From RGIG8748 sp045576175 (GTDB lineage Bacteria > Bacillota > Clostridia > UMGS1810), in the NCBI GenBank assembly GCA_045576175.1, contig JAZNFW010000127.1:1-19921 (forward strand): a stretch of DNA of 19,921 nucleotides. Direction: 5' to 3'. Each line of letters starts with the position of its first letter. The stretch's first letter is position 1. Positions 8,355 through 16,075 of the stretch are shown piece by piece. Made by a program: the position numbers and the translations under genes. Below the pieces are notes generated by a model. The model had not been told where the DNA came from. It did not search any database and saw nothing but the letters and a program-made list of their open reading frames with translations.

Positions 8355-10232
8355 CTACAAATCGTATCTTTTGTAAAACGACACCGAAAGTGCCGGTATG
8401 GTTATGGCGGCACTTTGGGTTTCGCCGTGCATAGAAATAGGTTTCGTTTTTGCTCTAGGAGTTCTTTCTCCTGTGCCGCCGTACTTTTTGCGACACGAGG
8501 AAAACACGCACTTTAGTACACCTTCTTTTTGGACGCCTATACGATAATTTTTTCTCGTTACGGGGCAGAAATTGCACACGGCAATTATTTCGTTTCCGTC
8601 GGAGTCAATACGCCGGTAGCTCACTACGGACTGCGAGCTGTCATCGGCACATATCCACTTAAAGCCGTCCCAGCTGTCGTCCCTTTCCCAAAGGCTTTTA
8701 TTTTCAAAATAAAAGTGATTTAAATCCTTTACAAACTTATGCATTTTTTTGTGCATATCGAATTTTAAGATATCCCAATCCAACGAGGATGCATAGTCCC
8801 ATTCCGAAAACTGTGCAAATTCCGTTCCCATAAAGGTTAGCTTTTTTCCGGGGTGGGACATCATATAGCCCAAAAATGTGCGGAGTGTGGCGAATTTGTC
8901 CTCATAGCTTCCGGGCATTTTACCTATCATAGAGCCTTTGCCGTGCACCACCTCGTCGTGCGAAATGGGGAGTATGAAGTTCTCCGAAAATGCATATGTG
9001 AGCGAAAAAGTGAGGGCGTTGTGCGACCCTTTGCGAAACAGTGGGTCAAGTGAGGCGTAGATAAGCATATCGTTCATCCATCCCATATTCCATTTGAAGT
9101 TAAAGCCAAGCCCCCCGTCGTGAACAGGCTTTGTTATCATTGGAAATGCGGTGGATTCCTCCGCTATCATAAGAAAGTTCGGGGTGTCTTTGAACACCGA
9201 GGTGTTGAGCCTTTTTAAAAAGTCTATTGCCTCAAGATTGTAGTTTCCGCCAAACACATTGGGACGCCAAAAGCCCGATTTTCTGCCGTAGTCGAGGTAT
9301 AGCATAGAGGATACAGCGTCTAATCTTATGCCGTCTACGTGATATACATCACGCCAGAAATGGATGCTTGACATAAGAAAGCTCATAACCTCTCCCTTTC
9401 CGTAGTCAAAAATCATAGTGTTCCAGTCGGGATGCTCTCTTTTGAGTGGGTCGGAATATTCGTAGAGGCTTGTGCCGTCGAACTCGAAAAGCCCGTTTTC
9501 ATCCTTGGGAAAGTGCGCACCTGTCCAGTCCAATATAACGCCCACTCCGTGTGAGTGGAGCGTGTCTACAAAAAACGCAAAATCGCTTGGGCTTCCGTAG
9601 CGTGAGGTGGGGGCGTAGTAGCCTGTAGTTTGGTAGCCCCACGACGGGTCGTAGGGGTACTCCGCTACGGGCATAATCTCTATGTGTGTGTAGCCCATTT
9701 CCTTGGCATACAGGGCAAGCTCGTATCCAAGCTCTCTGTAGGTAAGAAAAGAGCCGTCATCATGCCTTTTCCACGAGCCTAAATGCACCTCGTATATATT
9801 AACGGGCGAGGTGTAGGGAGGGGTTTTGTCTCTTTTCTTTATATATTCACTGTCGTGCCACTCATATTCATCGAATGGGTAAATTTTGCTTGCGTTGTCG
9901 GGTCTTGTGCAGGTGTGAAATGCATAGGGGTCGCTTTTTAAAACCCTTTGTCCGTTTTTTTGGGTAACGAGAAATTTGTAGTTGTCATACACCTTGGCGT
10001 TTGGGCAGTATGCTTCCCAGATGCCATATCCTATGTGTGTCATAGGATTTTCCTCGCCTCTCCAGCTGTTGAAGTCGCCCGACACCTCCACACTTCTCGC
10101 ACAGGGTGCCCACACCCTTAATACAAAGCCGTTTTTGTGGCGGTGGCAACCCAGATATTCGTAGGCACGGGTACAAAAGCCGTCTTTAAATGAATTTAAA
10201 AAAGCATCAAGATAAGTCTTGTCCGATTTCAT
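8355..10232 (-). CDS. glgB: 1,4-alpha-glucan branching enzyme
   Basis: GH13_9 enzyme that cuts an alpha-1,4 chain and re-attaches it in alpha-1,6 linkage. The 625 residues comprise an N-terminal CBM48 region (about 20-115, with FVLRVWAPCARSVEVSGDFN), a catalytic barrel and a C-terminal beta domain. Catalytic motifs are LDWTGAHFP (234-242), GIRLDAVSSM (nucleophile D305), MIAEEST (E358) and ISHDEVVHGKGSM (D426). Region I reads DWTGAHFP rather than the more usual DWVPAHFP, a modest change. It is the first gene of the operon. AAGGAG lies 10 bases before the ATG at 10232. The upstream 130 bp is very AT-rich, but I could not settle on a promoter for the operon within it. Confidence 0.97.
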   Translation of the reverse strand: MKSDKTYLDAFLNSFKDGFCTRAYEYLGCHRHKNGFVLRVWAPCARSVEVSGDFNSWRGEENPMTHIGYGIWEAYCPNAKVYDNYKFLVTQKNGQRVLKSDPYAFHTCTRPDNASKIYPFDEYEWHDSEYIKKRDKTPPYTSPVNIYEVHLGSWKRHDDGSFLTYRELGYELALYAKEMGYTHIEIMPVAEYPYDPSWGYQTTGYYAPTSRYGSPSDFAFFVDTLHSHGVGVILDWTGAHFPKDENGLFEFDGTSLYEYSDPLKREHPDWNTMIFDYGKGEVMSFLMSSIHFWRDVYHVDGIRLDAVSSMLYLDYGRKSGFWRPNVFGGNYNLEAIDFLKRLNTSVFKDTPNFLMIAEESTAFPMITKPVHDGGLGFNFKWNMGWMNDMLIYASLDPLFRKGSHNALTFSLTYAFSENFILPISHDEVVHGKGSMIGKMPGSYEDKFATLRTFLGYMMSHPGKKLTFMGTEFAQFSEWDYASSLDWDILKFDMHKKMHKFVKDLNHFYFENKSLWERDDSWDGFKWICADDSSQSVVSYRRIDSDGNEIIAVCNFCPVTRKNYRIGVQKEGVLKCVFSSCRKKYGGTGERTPRAKTKPISMHGETQSAAITIPALSVSFYKRYDL

Positions 10233-10364
10233 AATATGTTATCTCCTTAATGTTTTTTGTTTTTAGCGTACGAGCATATTTAGTATATGTAAAAAGCAAA
10301 AATTTCTTATAGCCAATATTATGCAAATCACCCATTAAAAATACTTTAAAAATTATCAAAAACA

Positions 10365-10393
10365 TTGACTTTTATAAATTTTTTTTATATAAT
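10365..10393 (+). promoter_or_regulatory. Near-consensus sigma-A promoter of cysK
   Basis: TTGACT (10365-10370) is followed after exactly 17 bases by a perfect TATAAT (10388-10393). Transcription would start near 10400, about 25 bases before the GTG start of cysK. The leader is too short for a T-box or S-box riboswitch. The position also rules out the in-frame TTG at 10393 as a start codon, because it lies inside the -10 box. The rest of 10233-10364 is AT-rich and should hold the divergent glgB promoter, which I could not identify. Confidence 0.85.
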
Positions 10394-10425
10394 TGGCAAA
10401 AGTAAATTTTCGGGGAGGAATTTGT

Positions 10426-11337
10426 GTGGTATACAAATCTTTAGATGAGCTTATAGGCTCAACGCCCTTGATGGAGCTTACAAATATAGGGAGCGGAATA
10501 TACGCAAAGCTCGAGTTTTTTAACCCTGCAGGTTCTATAAAGGACAGAGCAGCAAAATATATGATAGAGGATTTTGAAAAAAAAGGAATGCTTAAAAAAG
10601 GCTCTGTAATAATAGAGCCTACAAGCGGAAACACAGGCATAGGACTTGCATCCGTTGCTGCAGCCAAGGGCTACAAGGTGATAATTGTGATGCCCGACAC
10701 AATGTCTAAAGAGCGCAGAGTGCTTATGAGCGCTTATGGTGCATCTGTTGTGCTTACAGACGGCAAAAAGGGTATGGCAGGCGCCATTGAAGAGGCAGAC
10801 AGATTAAATAAAGAAATAGAAGGAAGCATTGTTCTAGGTCAGTTTGTAAATCCTGCCAATCCAAAGGCGCACTACGAGACAACCGCAAAGGAGATATACG
10901 AGGATTTAAACGGCGATGTGGACATCTTTGTGTGTGCAGTAGGCACCGGAGGGACAATCTCGGGCGCAGGAAGATATTTAAAAGAAAAAAACCCGCTTAT
11001 ACGGGTTGTGGGAGTTGAGCCGCAAAGCTCTGCGGTGCTCTCGGGCAAAAAGCCAGGTCCGCACAAAATACAGGGCATTGGTGCAGGCTTTGTAACCGAG
11101 ATAACAGATACCTCGGTTATAGATGAAATTGTGACGGTAACAGATGAAAAGGCCTATGAATATGCAAGACTTATTGCAAAAAAAGAGGGACTGCTTGTTG
11201 GCATATCCTCGGGTGCGGCACTTTGTGCGGCAGTTAAGGTTTCTGAAAGAGAAGAAAATAGGGGTAAGAAAATTGCAGTGATTATGCCCGACGGCGGTTC
11301 GAGATATTTGTCCACAGATCTGTATGAAGAGAAGTAG
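10426..11337 (+). CDS. cysK: Cysteine synthase A-type (O-acetylserine sulfhydrylase)
   Basis: PLP enzyme that makes L-cysteine from O-acetyl-L-serine and sulfide, in the cytoplasm. The 303-residue protein has the fold-type II marks in order: NPAGSIKDRAA with Schiff-base K39, the substrate loop PTSGNTG (65-71), the phosphate-binding GTGGTISG (173-180), and the late motifs GISSGAA (259-265) and PDGGSRYLST (288-297). The GTG start follows GGGGAGGA (10412-10419) at 6 bases, and the promoter position supports it. It is transcribed alone, divergently from the glycogen operon, and no serine acetyltransferase is nearby. Cystathionine beta-synthase and O-phosphoserine sulfhydrylase relatives share these motifs, so the exact acceptor substrate is less certain than the family. 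Confidence 0.93.
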   Translation: MVYKSLDELIGSTPLMELTNIGSGIYAKLEFFNPAGSIKDRAAKYMIEDFEKKGMLKKGSVIIEPTSGNTGIGLASVAAAKGYKVIIVMPDTMSKERRVLMSAYGASVVLTDGKKGMAGAIEEADRLNKEIEGSIVLGQFVNPANPKAHYETTAKEIYEDLNGDVDIFVCAVGTGGTISGAGRYLKEKNPLIRVVGVEPQSSAVLSGKKPGPHKIQGIGAGFVTEITDTSVIDEIVTVTDEKAYEYARLIAKKEGLLVGISSGAALCAAVKVSEREENRGKKIAVIMPDGGSRYLSTDLYEEK

Positions 11338-11421
11338 GATGAAGAATACTTTTGCTCTTACGGATTGCGAGTCTGTCTGGAATGCTGTCGAAATGTAAAA
11401 CTCTGTGCGGAGGTTATACTA

Positions 11422-11962
11422 ATGGATAACAAAATACAAGTATTTGAAAATAAAAAAATAAGAACAGTCTGGAATGAAGAAGCGCAAGAATGGTATTTTT
11501 CTGTTGTTGATGTGTGTGAAGTGTTGAGCGGTACGGATAATCCAAGACGATATTGGAGCGACTTAAAACGCAAATTGGCTTCTGAGGGGAGTGAACTGTA
11601 CGAAAAAATCGTACAGTTGAAAATGACTGCTGCGGATGGCAAAAAAAGGCTTACCGCTGTGGCTGATACAGAACAACTTCTTCGCATTATCCAGCCTATT
11701 CCCTCTCCCAAGGCAGAACCATTTAAAATGTGGCTGGCACAGGTTGGCAGAGGTCAGTGCAACAGAAATTTCAAAGACAGACAACCCTACTACATTTGAG
11801 GAAAATAAAAACGTTGCTAAAAAGGGCGGCGAAATAGCGGGACAAGCTCGAAAAAATATAGAAAATTCTACCGGAAAATCAGTCATAACTTCAAAGAATG
11901 CCACTGAACTAAATCAGATAGTAGTTGATTTGGTTGAGGGTATTGAAGAAAACAAAGAATAA
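11422..11962 (+). pseudogene. BRO-N family (phage antirepressor-like) pseudogene, internally deleted
   Basis: An ATG at 11422, preceded by GGAGG at 8 bases, opens a frame beginning MDNKIQVFENKKIRTVWNEE and continuing WYFSVVDVCEVL, NPRRYWSDLK and TEQLLRIIQ to MWLAQVG near 11750. This is the BRO-N domain found in phage and mobile-element antirepressor-like proteins. The frame then runs out of homology and stops at 11799. In the next frame, from about 11748, the sequence reads LAEVSATEISK, then EENKNVAKKGGEIAGQAR and ITSKNATEL to a stop at 11962, which matches the far C-terminus of the same proteins. The central part (I estimate over 100 codons) is missing and the frame is shifted. Short similar stretches (GGCACAGG and GGCAGAGG) at the junction suggest a deletion between microrepeats. 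Probably non-functional, although a truncated BRO-N domain of about 110 residues could still be made. Confidence 0.8.
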
Positions 11963-11973
11963 TTTTACATAAA

Positions 11974-12012
11974 ATATGCACCCCAAAAGTGTCTGGCTTT
12001 TGGGGTGCATAT
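11974..12012. terminator. Perfect 16-bp hairpin terminator between convergent genes
   Basis: Arms at 11974-11989 (ATATGCACCCCAAAAG) and 11997-12012 are perfectly complementary around the 7-base loop TGTCTGG. It lies between the BRO pseudogene on the plus strand and the S41 protease on the minus strand, whose stop is 19 bp away. On the minus strand the stem is followed by a T-rich tail (TTTTATG), so it most likely ends the protease transcript. The plus-strand side lacks a clear T-run. Confidence 0.7.
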
Positions 12013-12030
12013 TGCTATGCCTTGAAACGC

Positions 12031-13212
12031 TTATTCTACTTTTTCTTCTATAAGCTCAATTGCTTTTTGAAGCTGTATATCTGTAGATTTGTCATACACA
12101 TAATCATCATCTACAGCCCAATTTACCTCGTGGTGAGGCTCAATGCCTGTTCCGTTTATGCAAACACCGCTTGGGGTGTAGTATCTTGCGGTTGTTAGCT
12201 TGAGTGCTGCACCGCTGTCTAATTCGTATATAGACTGGACAAGGCCCTTTCCGTAGGTGGTTTTGCCTATGAGAACGGCTTTTTTGTGGTCCTTTAATGC
12301 ACCTGCGAGAACCTCGGAACCGCTTGCGCTATTTTCGTTTATGAGGATATACATAGGAAGCTCCACACAGGTTTTGCCCGATGAAAACTCCTGATTTTCC
12401 ATTCCTTTGCCCTTTATGGTGAGGATGTTGCCCTCGGGGAGCAGAAGGTCTGCAATATCCACTACAGATGTAAGAAGACCGCCGGGGTTATCCCTTAAAT
12501 CTATTATAAGAGCCTTGGCTCCGTTTGACACTACAGTATTTAGGTGTGTGCGGAAGCTCTCGTTGGAATCCTCGGTAAACTGATAGAGTCTGATGTAGCC
12601 TATATCGCCCTCTAAAAGCTCGCTCTCAACCACGGGGATATCCACATTGGAGCGGACAACCTCAACATCCATCGTCTTACCGTCTCTTGATATTGTGAGC
12701 ACAACGGGGTCCTCTTTGGCGGTGCGGATGGCGTTGGTTGCTTTGGAGAGGTCTTCTCCTGTAAAGGAGACGCCGTTTATCCTTTCGATAAAGTCGCCAG
12801 GCTCAATGAGTGCCTTTTGTGCAGGAGAGTTGGGATATACCGCCTCTACCCTTATTTTATTGTCGGTATTTGATATTTCCACGCCTATACCCTTGTAGCT
12901 TCCCGACATATCCTCGGAAAACGAGAGGTATTCAGCTTTGGTGTAGTATTCGCTGTACACATCGCCCAGTGCCCCTACATAGCCCTTTATGGCACTGTCT
13001 GTGAGAAATTGGCTGTCGGCGTCTTCATAGTAGTTCTTTTCTATGAGGTTTTTAACACGGTACAAATCGTCCTTGGACGAAACAAAACCTCCGCCTCCCA
13101 GAGAGTCAAAAAACTCAAACAAAGAGGGGGCAAGGATGTACGCACCAAGGTACATAGCCGATGTTACAAGAAAAGTTATAAATACTATGGCAAAGGTGTT
13201 TCTTTTTTTCAT
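12031..13212 (-). CDS. S41 family C-terminal processing peptidase with PDZ domain
   Basis: Membrane-anchored serine protease of the CtpA/Prc type that trims exported proteins from their C-terminus. The 393 residues include an uncleaved-looking N-terminal membrane segment (about 6-28), a PDZ domain (about 100-180, with NSPAQKALIEPGDFIERING), and the S41 core. In the core, NENSASGSEVLAGAL carries the expected nucleophile S297, and TYGKGLVQ carries the general base K322, exactly 25 residues apart as in the family. Only a weak AAGG lies before the ATG at 13212. It is the last gene of the FtsEX/M23 cluster, 91 bp after the M23 gene with a hairpin between, so it may be transcribed separately or at lower level. 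In E. coli, Prc-type proteases degrade cell-wall hydrolases. A similar role against the neighbouring endopeptidase is inference. Confidence 0.93.
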   Translation of the reverse strand: MKKRNTFAIVFITFLVTSAMYLGAYILAPSLFEFFDSLGGGGFVSSKDDLYRVKNLIEKNYYEDADSQFLTDSAIKGYVGALGDVYSEYYTKAEYLSFSEDMSGSYKGIGVEISNTDNKIRVEAVYPNSPAQKALIEPGDFIERINGVSFTGEDLSKATNAIRTAKEDPVVLTISRDGKTMDVEVVRSNVDIPVVESELLEGDIGYIRLYQFTEDSNESFRTHLNTVVSNGAKALIIDLRDNPGGLLTSVVDIADLLLPEGNILTIKGKGMENQEFSSGKTCVELPMYILINENSASGSEVLAGALKDHKKAVLIGKTTYGKGLVQSIYELDSGAALKLTTARYYTPSGVCINGTGIEPHHEVNWAVDDDYVYDKSTDIQLQKAIELIEEKVE

Positions 13213-13241
13213 ATAGTCACAACCTTACAAGTCAAAAATTT

Positions 13242-13269
13242 TGTAGGGGGCAGTCACTCGCCCCCTACA
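13242..13269. repeat. GC-rich inverted repeat (possible terminator or dispersed repeat)
   Basis: Arms TGTAGGGGGC (13242-13251) and GCCCCCTACA (13260-13269) are perfect complements around AGTCACTC. It fills the gap between the M23 gene and the S41 protease gene on the minus strand. It could attenuate transcription into the protease gene. On the minus strand it is followed by AAAATTTTT, which is not a clean T-run. The GTAGGGGGC/GCCCCCTAC form looks like short palindromic intergenic repeats seen in many copies in some Clostridia genomes (from memory). Confidence 0.6.
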
Positions 13270-13303
13270 TTTTATAATTTAAATATATGTGTATTCTTTT
13301 CGA

Positions 13304-14458
13304 TTAGTACAAATATGCATTGGGGTCGGTGTGCGAGCCGTTTTTTAACACCTCAAAGTGAACATGAGGTCCTGTAGACATACCGGTGGAGCCGCACTTG
13401 GCTATAACCTGACCTCTTGTAACCTTTTGTCCTGCCGACACCAAAAGAGAGCTGCAGTGTGCGTACAGTGTGGTAAGGCCGCCGCCGTGGTCTATAACCA
13501 CATAGTTACCGTAACCGCCCGAATTCCAGCCGGATATGAGCACTGTGCCGTCTGCTGCGGCGTATATATTTGTGCCCATAGCAGCACCTATGTCTATACC
13601 GCTGTGGGTCTTGACCTTGCCTGTTACGGGGTGAACTCTTGTTCCGTAGGGCGAGGTAATGTAGGTAGAGGTGCTAGGCCATGCGAATTTGCCGCCTGTG
13701 TAGGAGCCTGATGAGCCTTGAGTAAGCCTGCGGATTTCTTCTCTTGCTGCTGCCTCTGCTGCTTCCTGAGCCTTTAAGGCTTTTTCGTACTGTGCTATAT
13801 CTGACATAAGCGAGTCTATTAATCTCTGGCTTTGAGCCTGTTTTTCTTTAAGAACTGCCATCTGCGAATCTGCCTCGCTCTTTAAAGCACCAAGGCGGTC
13901 GGATTCTTCTTTAAGTTCATTTCTTATTGCCTCAACTTCTGCGGCGTATTCTTTGAGCTCGTTTAATTTGCCGTTGTCGTAGTCGGCAATTTCCTTTACA
14001 AGAGAAATTCTTGTAAGAAAATCCGAAAACGACTGGGCGTGTATAAGAATTTCCAGATAGGACACAGTTCCTTTTTCCAAAAGGAGCTTTGCTCTTTCGC
14101 AGTAGCCCTCGTACTGTCTGTCGCATTCTGCCTGTGCCTCTTGAAGCTCGGCGTCTTTTTCGGCAACCTTTGCCTCAGCTTCTGCCACATCGGCATTTAT
14201 GGAGTCCACAACGATTTGCTGAGCTACAACCTCTTTGTCGATGGCGTTGTATTGTGCCATAGCGTTTTGCTTTTTTATATTAGCGTCGTTAATCTGGTCT
14301 TTGATTTCGTTTTGCTTTTTTATGGAATTATCTATTTTTTGCTGAGCAGTTTCGGCGTTTGCACGAAACGCGGGCACTGCAGAGAGGATGCTCACTCCCA
14401 GAAATGCCGCAAGGCAGATAATTGCCATAACTTTTTTTAGTATAGTATGTTTTGCCAT
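13304..14458 (-). CDS. Secreted coiled-coil M23 endopeptidase, FtsEX-linked (EnvC/PcsB-like layout)
   Basis: Probable peptidoglycan endopeptidase controlled by FtsEX. The 384 residues have a signal peptide with likely cleavage after ANA (about residue 35), a long coiled coil (about 38-245) with the YLEILIHAQSFSDFLTR segment typical of EnvC/PcsB-type helical domains, and a C-terminal LytM/M23 domain (about 258-384). All LytM residues are present: H285 and D289 (HSGID), H334 (LYAHCS), H365 and H367 (HVHFE). E. coli EnvC lacks these and only activates amidases, so this protein should cut the wall itself. AGGAGG lies 5 bases before the ATG at 14458, and ftsX ends 16 bp upstream. The name EnvC would mislead about activity, so I give no symbol. 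Confidence 0.92.
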   Translation of the reverse strand: MAKHTILKKVMAIICLAAFLGVSILSAVPAFRANAETAQQKIDNSIKKQNEIKDQINDANIKKQNAMAQYNAIDKEVVAQQIVVDSINADVAEAEAKVAEKDAELQEAQAECDRQYEGYCERAKLLLEKGTVSYLEILIHAQSFSDFLTRISLVKEIADYDNGKLNELKEYAAEVEAIRNELKEESDRLGALKSEADSQMAVLKEKQAQSQRLIDSLMSDIAQYEKALKAQEAAEAAAREEIRRLTQGSSGSYTGGKFAWPSTSTYITSPYGTRVHPVTGKVKTHSGIDIGAAMGTNIYAAADGTVLISGWNSGGYGNYVVIDHGGGLTTLYAHCSSLLVSAGQKVTRGQVIAKCGSTGMSTGPHVHFEVLKNGSHTDPNAYLY

Positions 14459-14474
14459 ATATACCTCCTGTGTG

Positions 14475-15374
14475 TTACACCTTTAAGTACTTTCTTACAG
14501 AGAAAGCACTGCCCATAGCCCCTATTACAGCGCCAAGCCCCAGATATGAAAGGGCAAAAATCTTCCATATGCTTCCAAAGGGAAGAAGGCTTATAAATTG
14601 AATTGCGGACATGTCGGTTCCTACTGCTGAGTGGAGAGCCGTATAGATGGATTGTGTAGCAAAGAATGCAATACAAGCCGAAATAAGCCCCACTATGATG
14701 CCCTCTATAATGAAGGGCCATCTTATATACGAATCTGTAGCACCTACATATTTCATAATGTTTATTTCTCTTCTTCTGTTGTGTACGGTTAGCTTTACAG
14801 TGTTGGATATTATAAATATGCTCACAATCATAAATGCAAGTATAATCCAGAAGGAGAAGTTGCGGACGGTGTGTCTTAAGGTGTTTATAAACGATACTAT
14901 ATCGTCACCGCTTTCAACTCTTTCTATACCGTCTATTTCCATAAGTGCTTTGGAGATTTTGTCGGTATTGGATATGTCGTCCACCGTTACATTGAAGGCA
15001 TCTGAAAGAAGGTCCTCGGGAAGACCGCTGAAAGAGAGCCTGTCCTCCTCGGACATATCATCTTTTATCTTTTTAAATGCCTCTACACCGTTTTCGTATA
15101 TAACATCCTCTGTGTAGGATATTCTTCTTATTTGCTCTTCTATTTCGTTTAGTCTGTTTTCGTCTCTTGCCTCGTCGGTGATGTATGCCTTAACCTGACA
15201 GGCATCGGCAATATCCTCGCTCATGCTGTTTACATTGAGTGTTACCACAAGGAAAACGCCCAGCATTATAAGGCACGAGGTAACAACTACCATAGATGCC
15301 ACGGTCATAAGACCGTTTCTTAGCATTCCCGAAAGGGCTTCGCCTATAAATCTGCGTATATTTCTAATCCACAT
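14475..15374 (-). CDS. ftsX: Cell division / peptidoglycan-hydrolase control protein FtsX
   Basis: Membrane half of the FtsEX ABC-type complex, which passes ATPase movement in the cell to a wall hydrolase outside. The 299 residues show four membrane segments (about 22-47, 174-198, 222-248 and 274-293). A large extracellular loop of about 120 residues between the first two is where the hydrolase coiled coil docks in studied systems. The cytoplasmic motif NRRREINIMKYVGATDSYIR is the conserved FtsX signature. I choose the ATG at 15374 because AGGGTGG precedes it at 8 bases and the N-terminus then fits the family. An in-frame GTG at 15386 is the alternative. It overlaps the end of ftsE by 11 bases, and the M23 partner follows directly. 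Confidence 0.94.
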   Translation of the reverse strand: MWIRNIRRFIGEALSGMLRNGLMTVASMVVVTSCLIMLGVFLVVTLNVNSMSEDIADACQVKAYITDEARDENRLNEIEEQIRRISYTEDVIYENGVEAFKKIKDDMSEEDRLSFSGLPEDLLSDAFNVTVDDISNTDKISKALMEIDGIERVESGDDIVSFINTLRHTVRNFSFWIILAFMIVSIFIISNTVKLTVHNRRREINIMKYVGATDSYIRWPFIIEGIIVGLISACIAFFATQSIYTALHSAVGTDMSAIQFISLLPFGSIWKIFALSYLGLGAVIGAMGSAFSVRKYLKV

Positions 15375-16050
15375 ATGCGTAACCACCCTTTTCTTCGTCT
15401 CGTGTAATGGTACCCTTTTCTACCACTATTACACGCTTTTGCATCTTGTTTACGATGTTTTCGGCGTGGGTAGCCATTACAACGGTTGTGCCTCTTCTGT
15501 TGATGTCCTCTAATATGTCCATTATTTCCTGTGCTGTTTCGGGGTCCAGGTTACCTGTGGGCTCGTCGGCTATAAGCACAACGGGGTTGTTTACGATTGC
15601 TCTTGCAATCGCCACCCTCTGCTGTTCTCCGCCCGAGAGCTGTCTTGGATACATCTTTGCCTTGTGGGCAAGTCCCACCATAGAGAGAACTGCAGGAACA
15701 TTCTTGCGGATTTCCTTGCCCGAAGCTCCTACGATTTCCATGGCGTATGCCACATTTTCCTGAACTGTTTTGTTGGGAAGAAGACGGAAATCCTGAAACA
15801 CCACTCCGATTGTACGGCGGAAATACGGCACTTCCTTTCTGCGTAGGTCGCACACATCAATTCCGTTTATCATAAGAGAGCCTTCGGTTACATCTTCTTC
15901 TTTCATTATAAGTTTGATTATGGTAGATTTACCTGCGGCACTGCTTCCTACAAGAAACACAAATTCGCCCTTTTCTATATGAAAAGAAACACCGTTTAAC
16001 GCAGGAAAACCGTTGTCATAAATCTTTGTAACGTTGTCAAAAAGAATCAA
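15364..16050 (-). CDS. ftsE: Cell division ATP-binding protein FtsE
   Basis: Cytoplasmic ATPase of the FtsEX complex. The 228 residues contain Walker A GSSAAGKST (35-43), Q-loop VVFQDFRLLP (Q86), ABC signature LSGGEQQRVAIARA (138-151), Walker B VVLIADEPTGNLD (157-169) and switch histidine H195. Length and spacing are standard. The start is TTG at 16050, supported by GGAGG at 7 bases. No ATG lies near a comparable site. Walker A reads GSSAAGKST where FtsE usually has GPSGAGKST, a conservative change that keeps the lysine and threonine. It follows the regulator gene by 25 bp and overlaps ftsX. Confidence 0.95.
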   Translation of the reverse strand: MILFDNVTKIYDNGFPALNGVSFHIEKGEFVFLVGSSAAGKSTIIKLIMKEEDVTEGSLMINGIDVCDLRRKEVPYFRRTIGVVFQDFRLLPNKTVQENVAYAMEIVGASGKEIRKNVPAVLSMVGLAHKAKMYPRQLSGGEQQRVAIARAIVNNPVVLIADEPTGNLDPETAQEIMDILEDINRRGTTVVMATHAENIVNKMQKRVIVVEKGTITRDEEKGGYAYVD

Positions 16051-16075
16051 GGTTTTTCCTCCTAACCTTTTGAGT

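Noticed and set aside
10233..10364. Candidate glgB promoters on the minus strand (TTGATA, TTGCAT, TTGGCT with TATACT)
   Set aside because: None pairs a -35 and a -10 box at 16-18 bases spacing, so I list no promoter.
10393..10425. TTG start for cysK at 10393
   Set aside because: The TTG overlaps the -10 box of a near-perfect promoter, and the GTG at 10426 has an ideally spaced GGGGAGGA.
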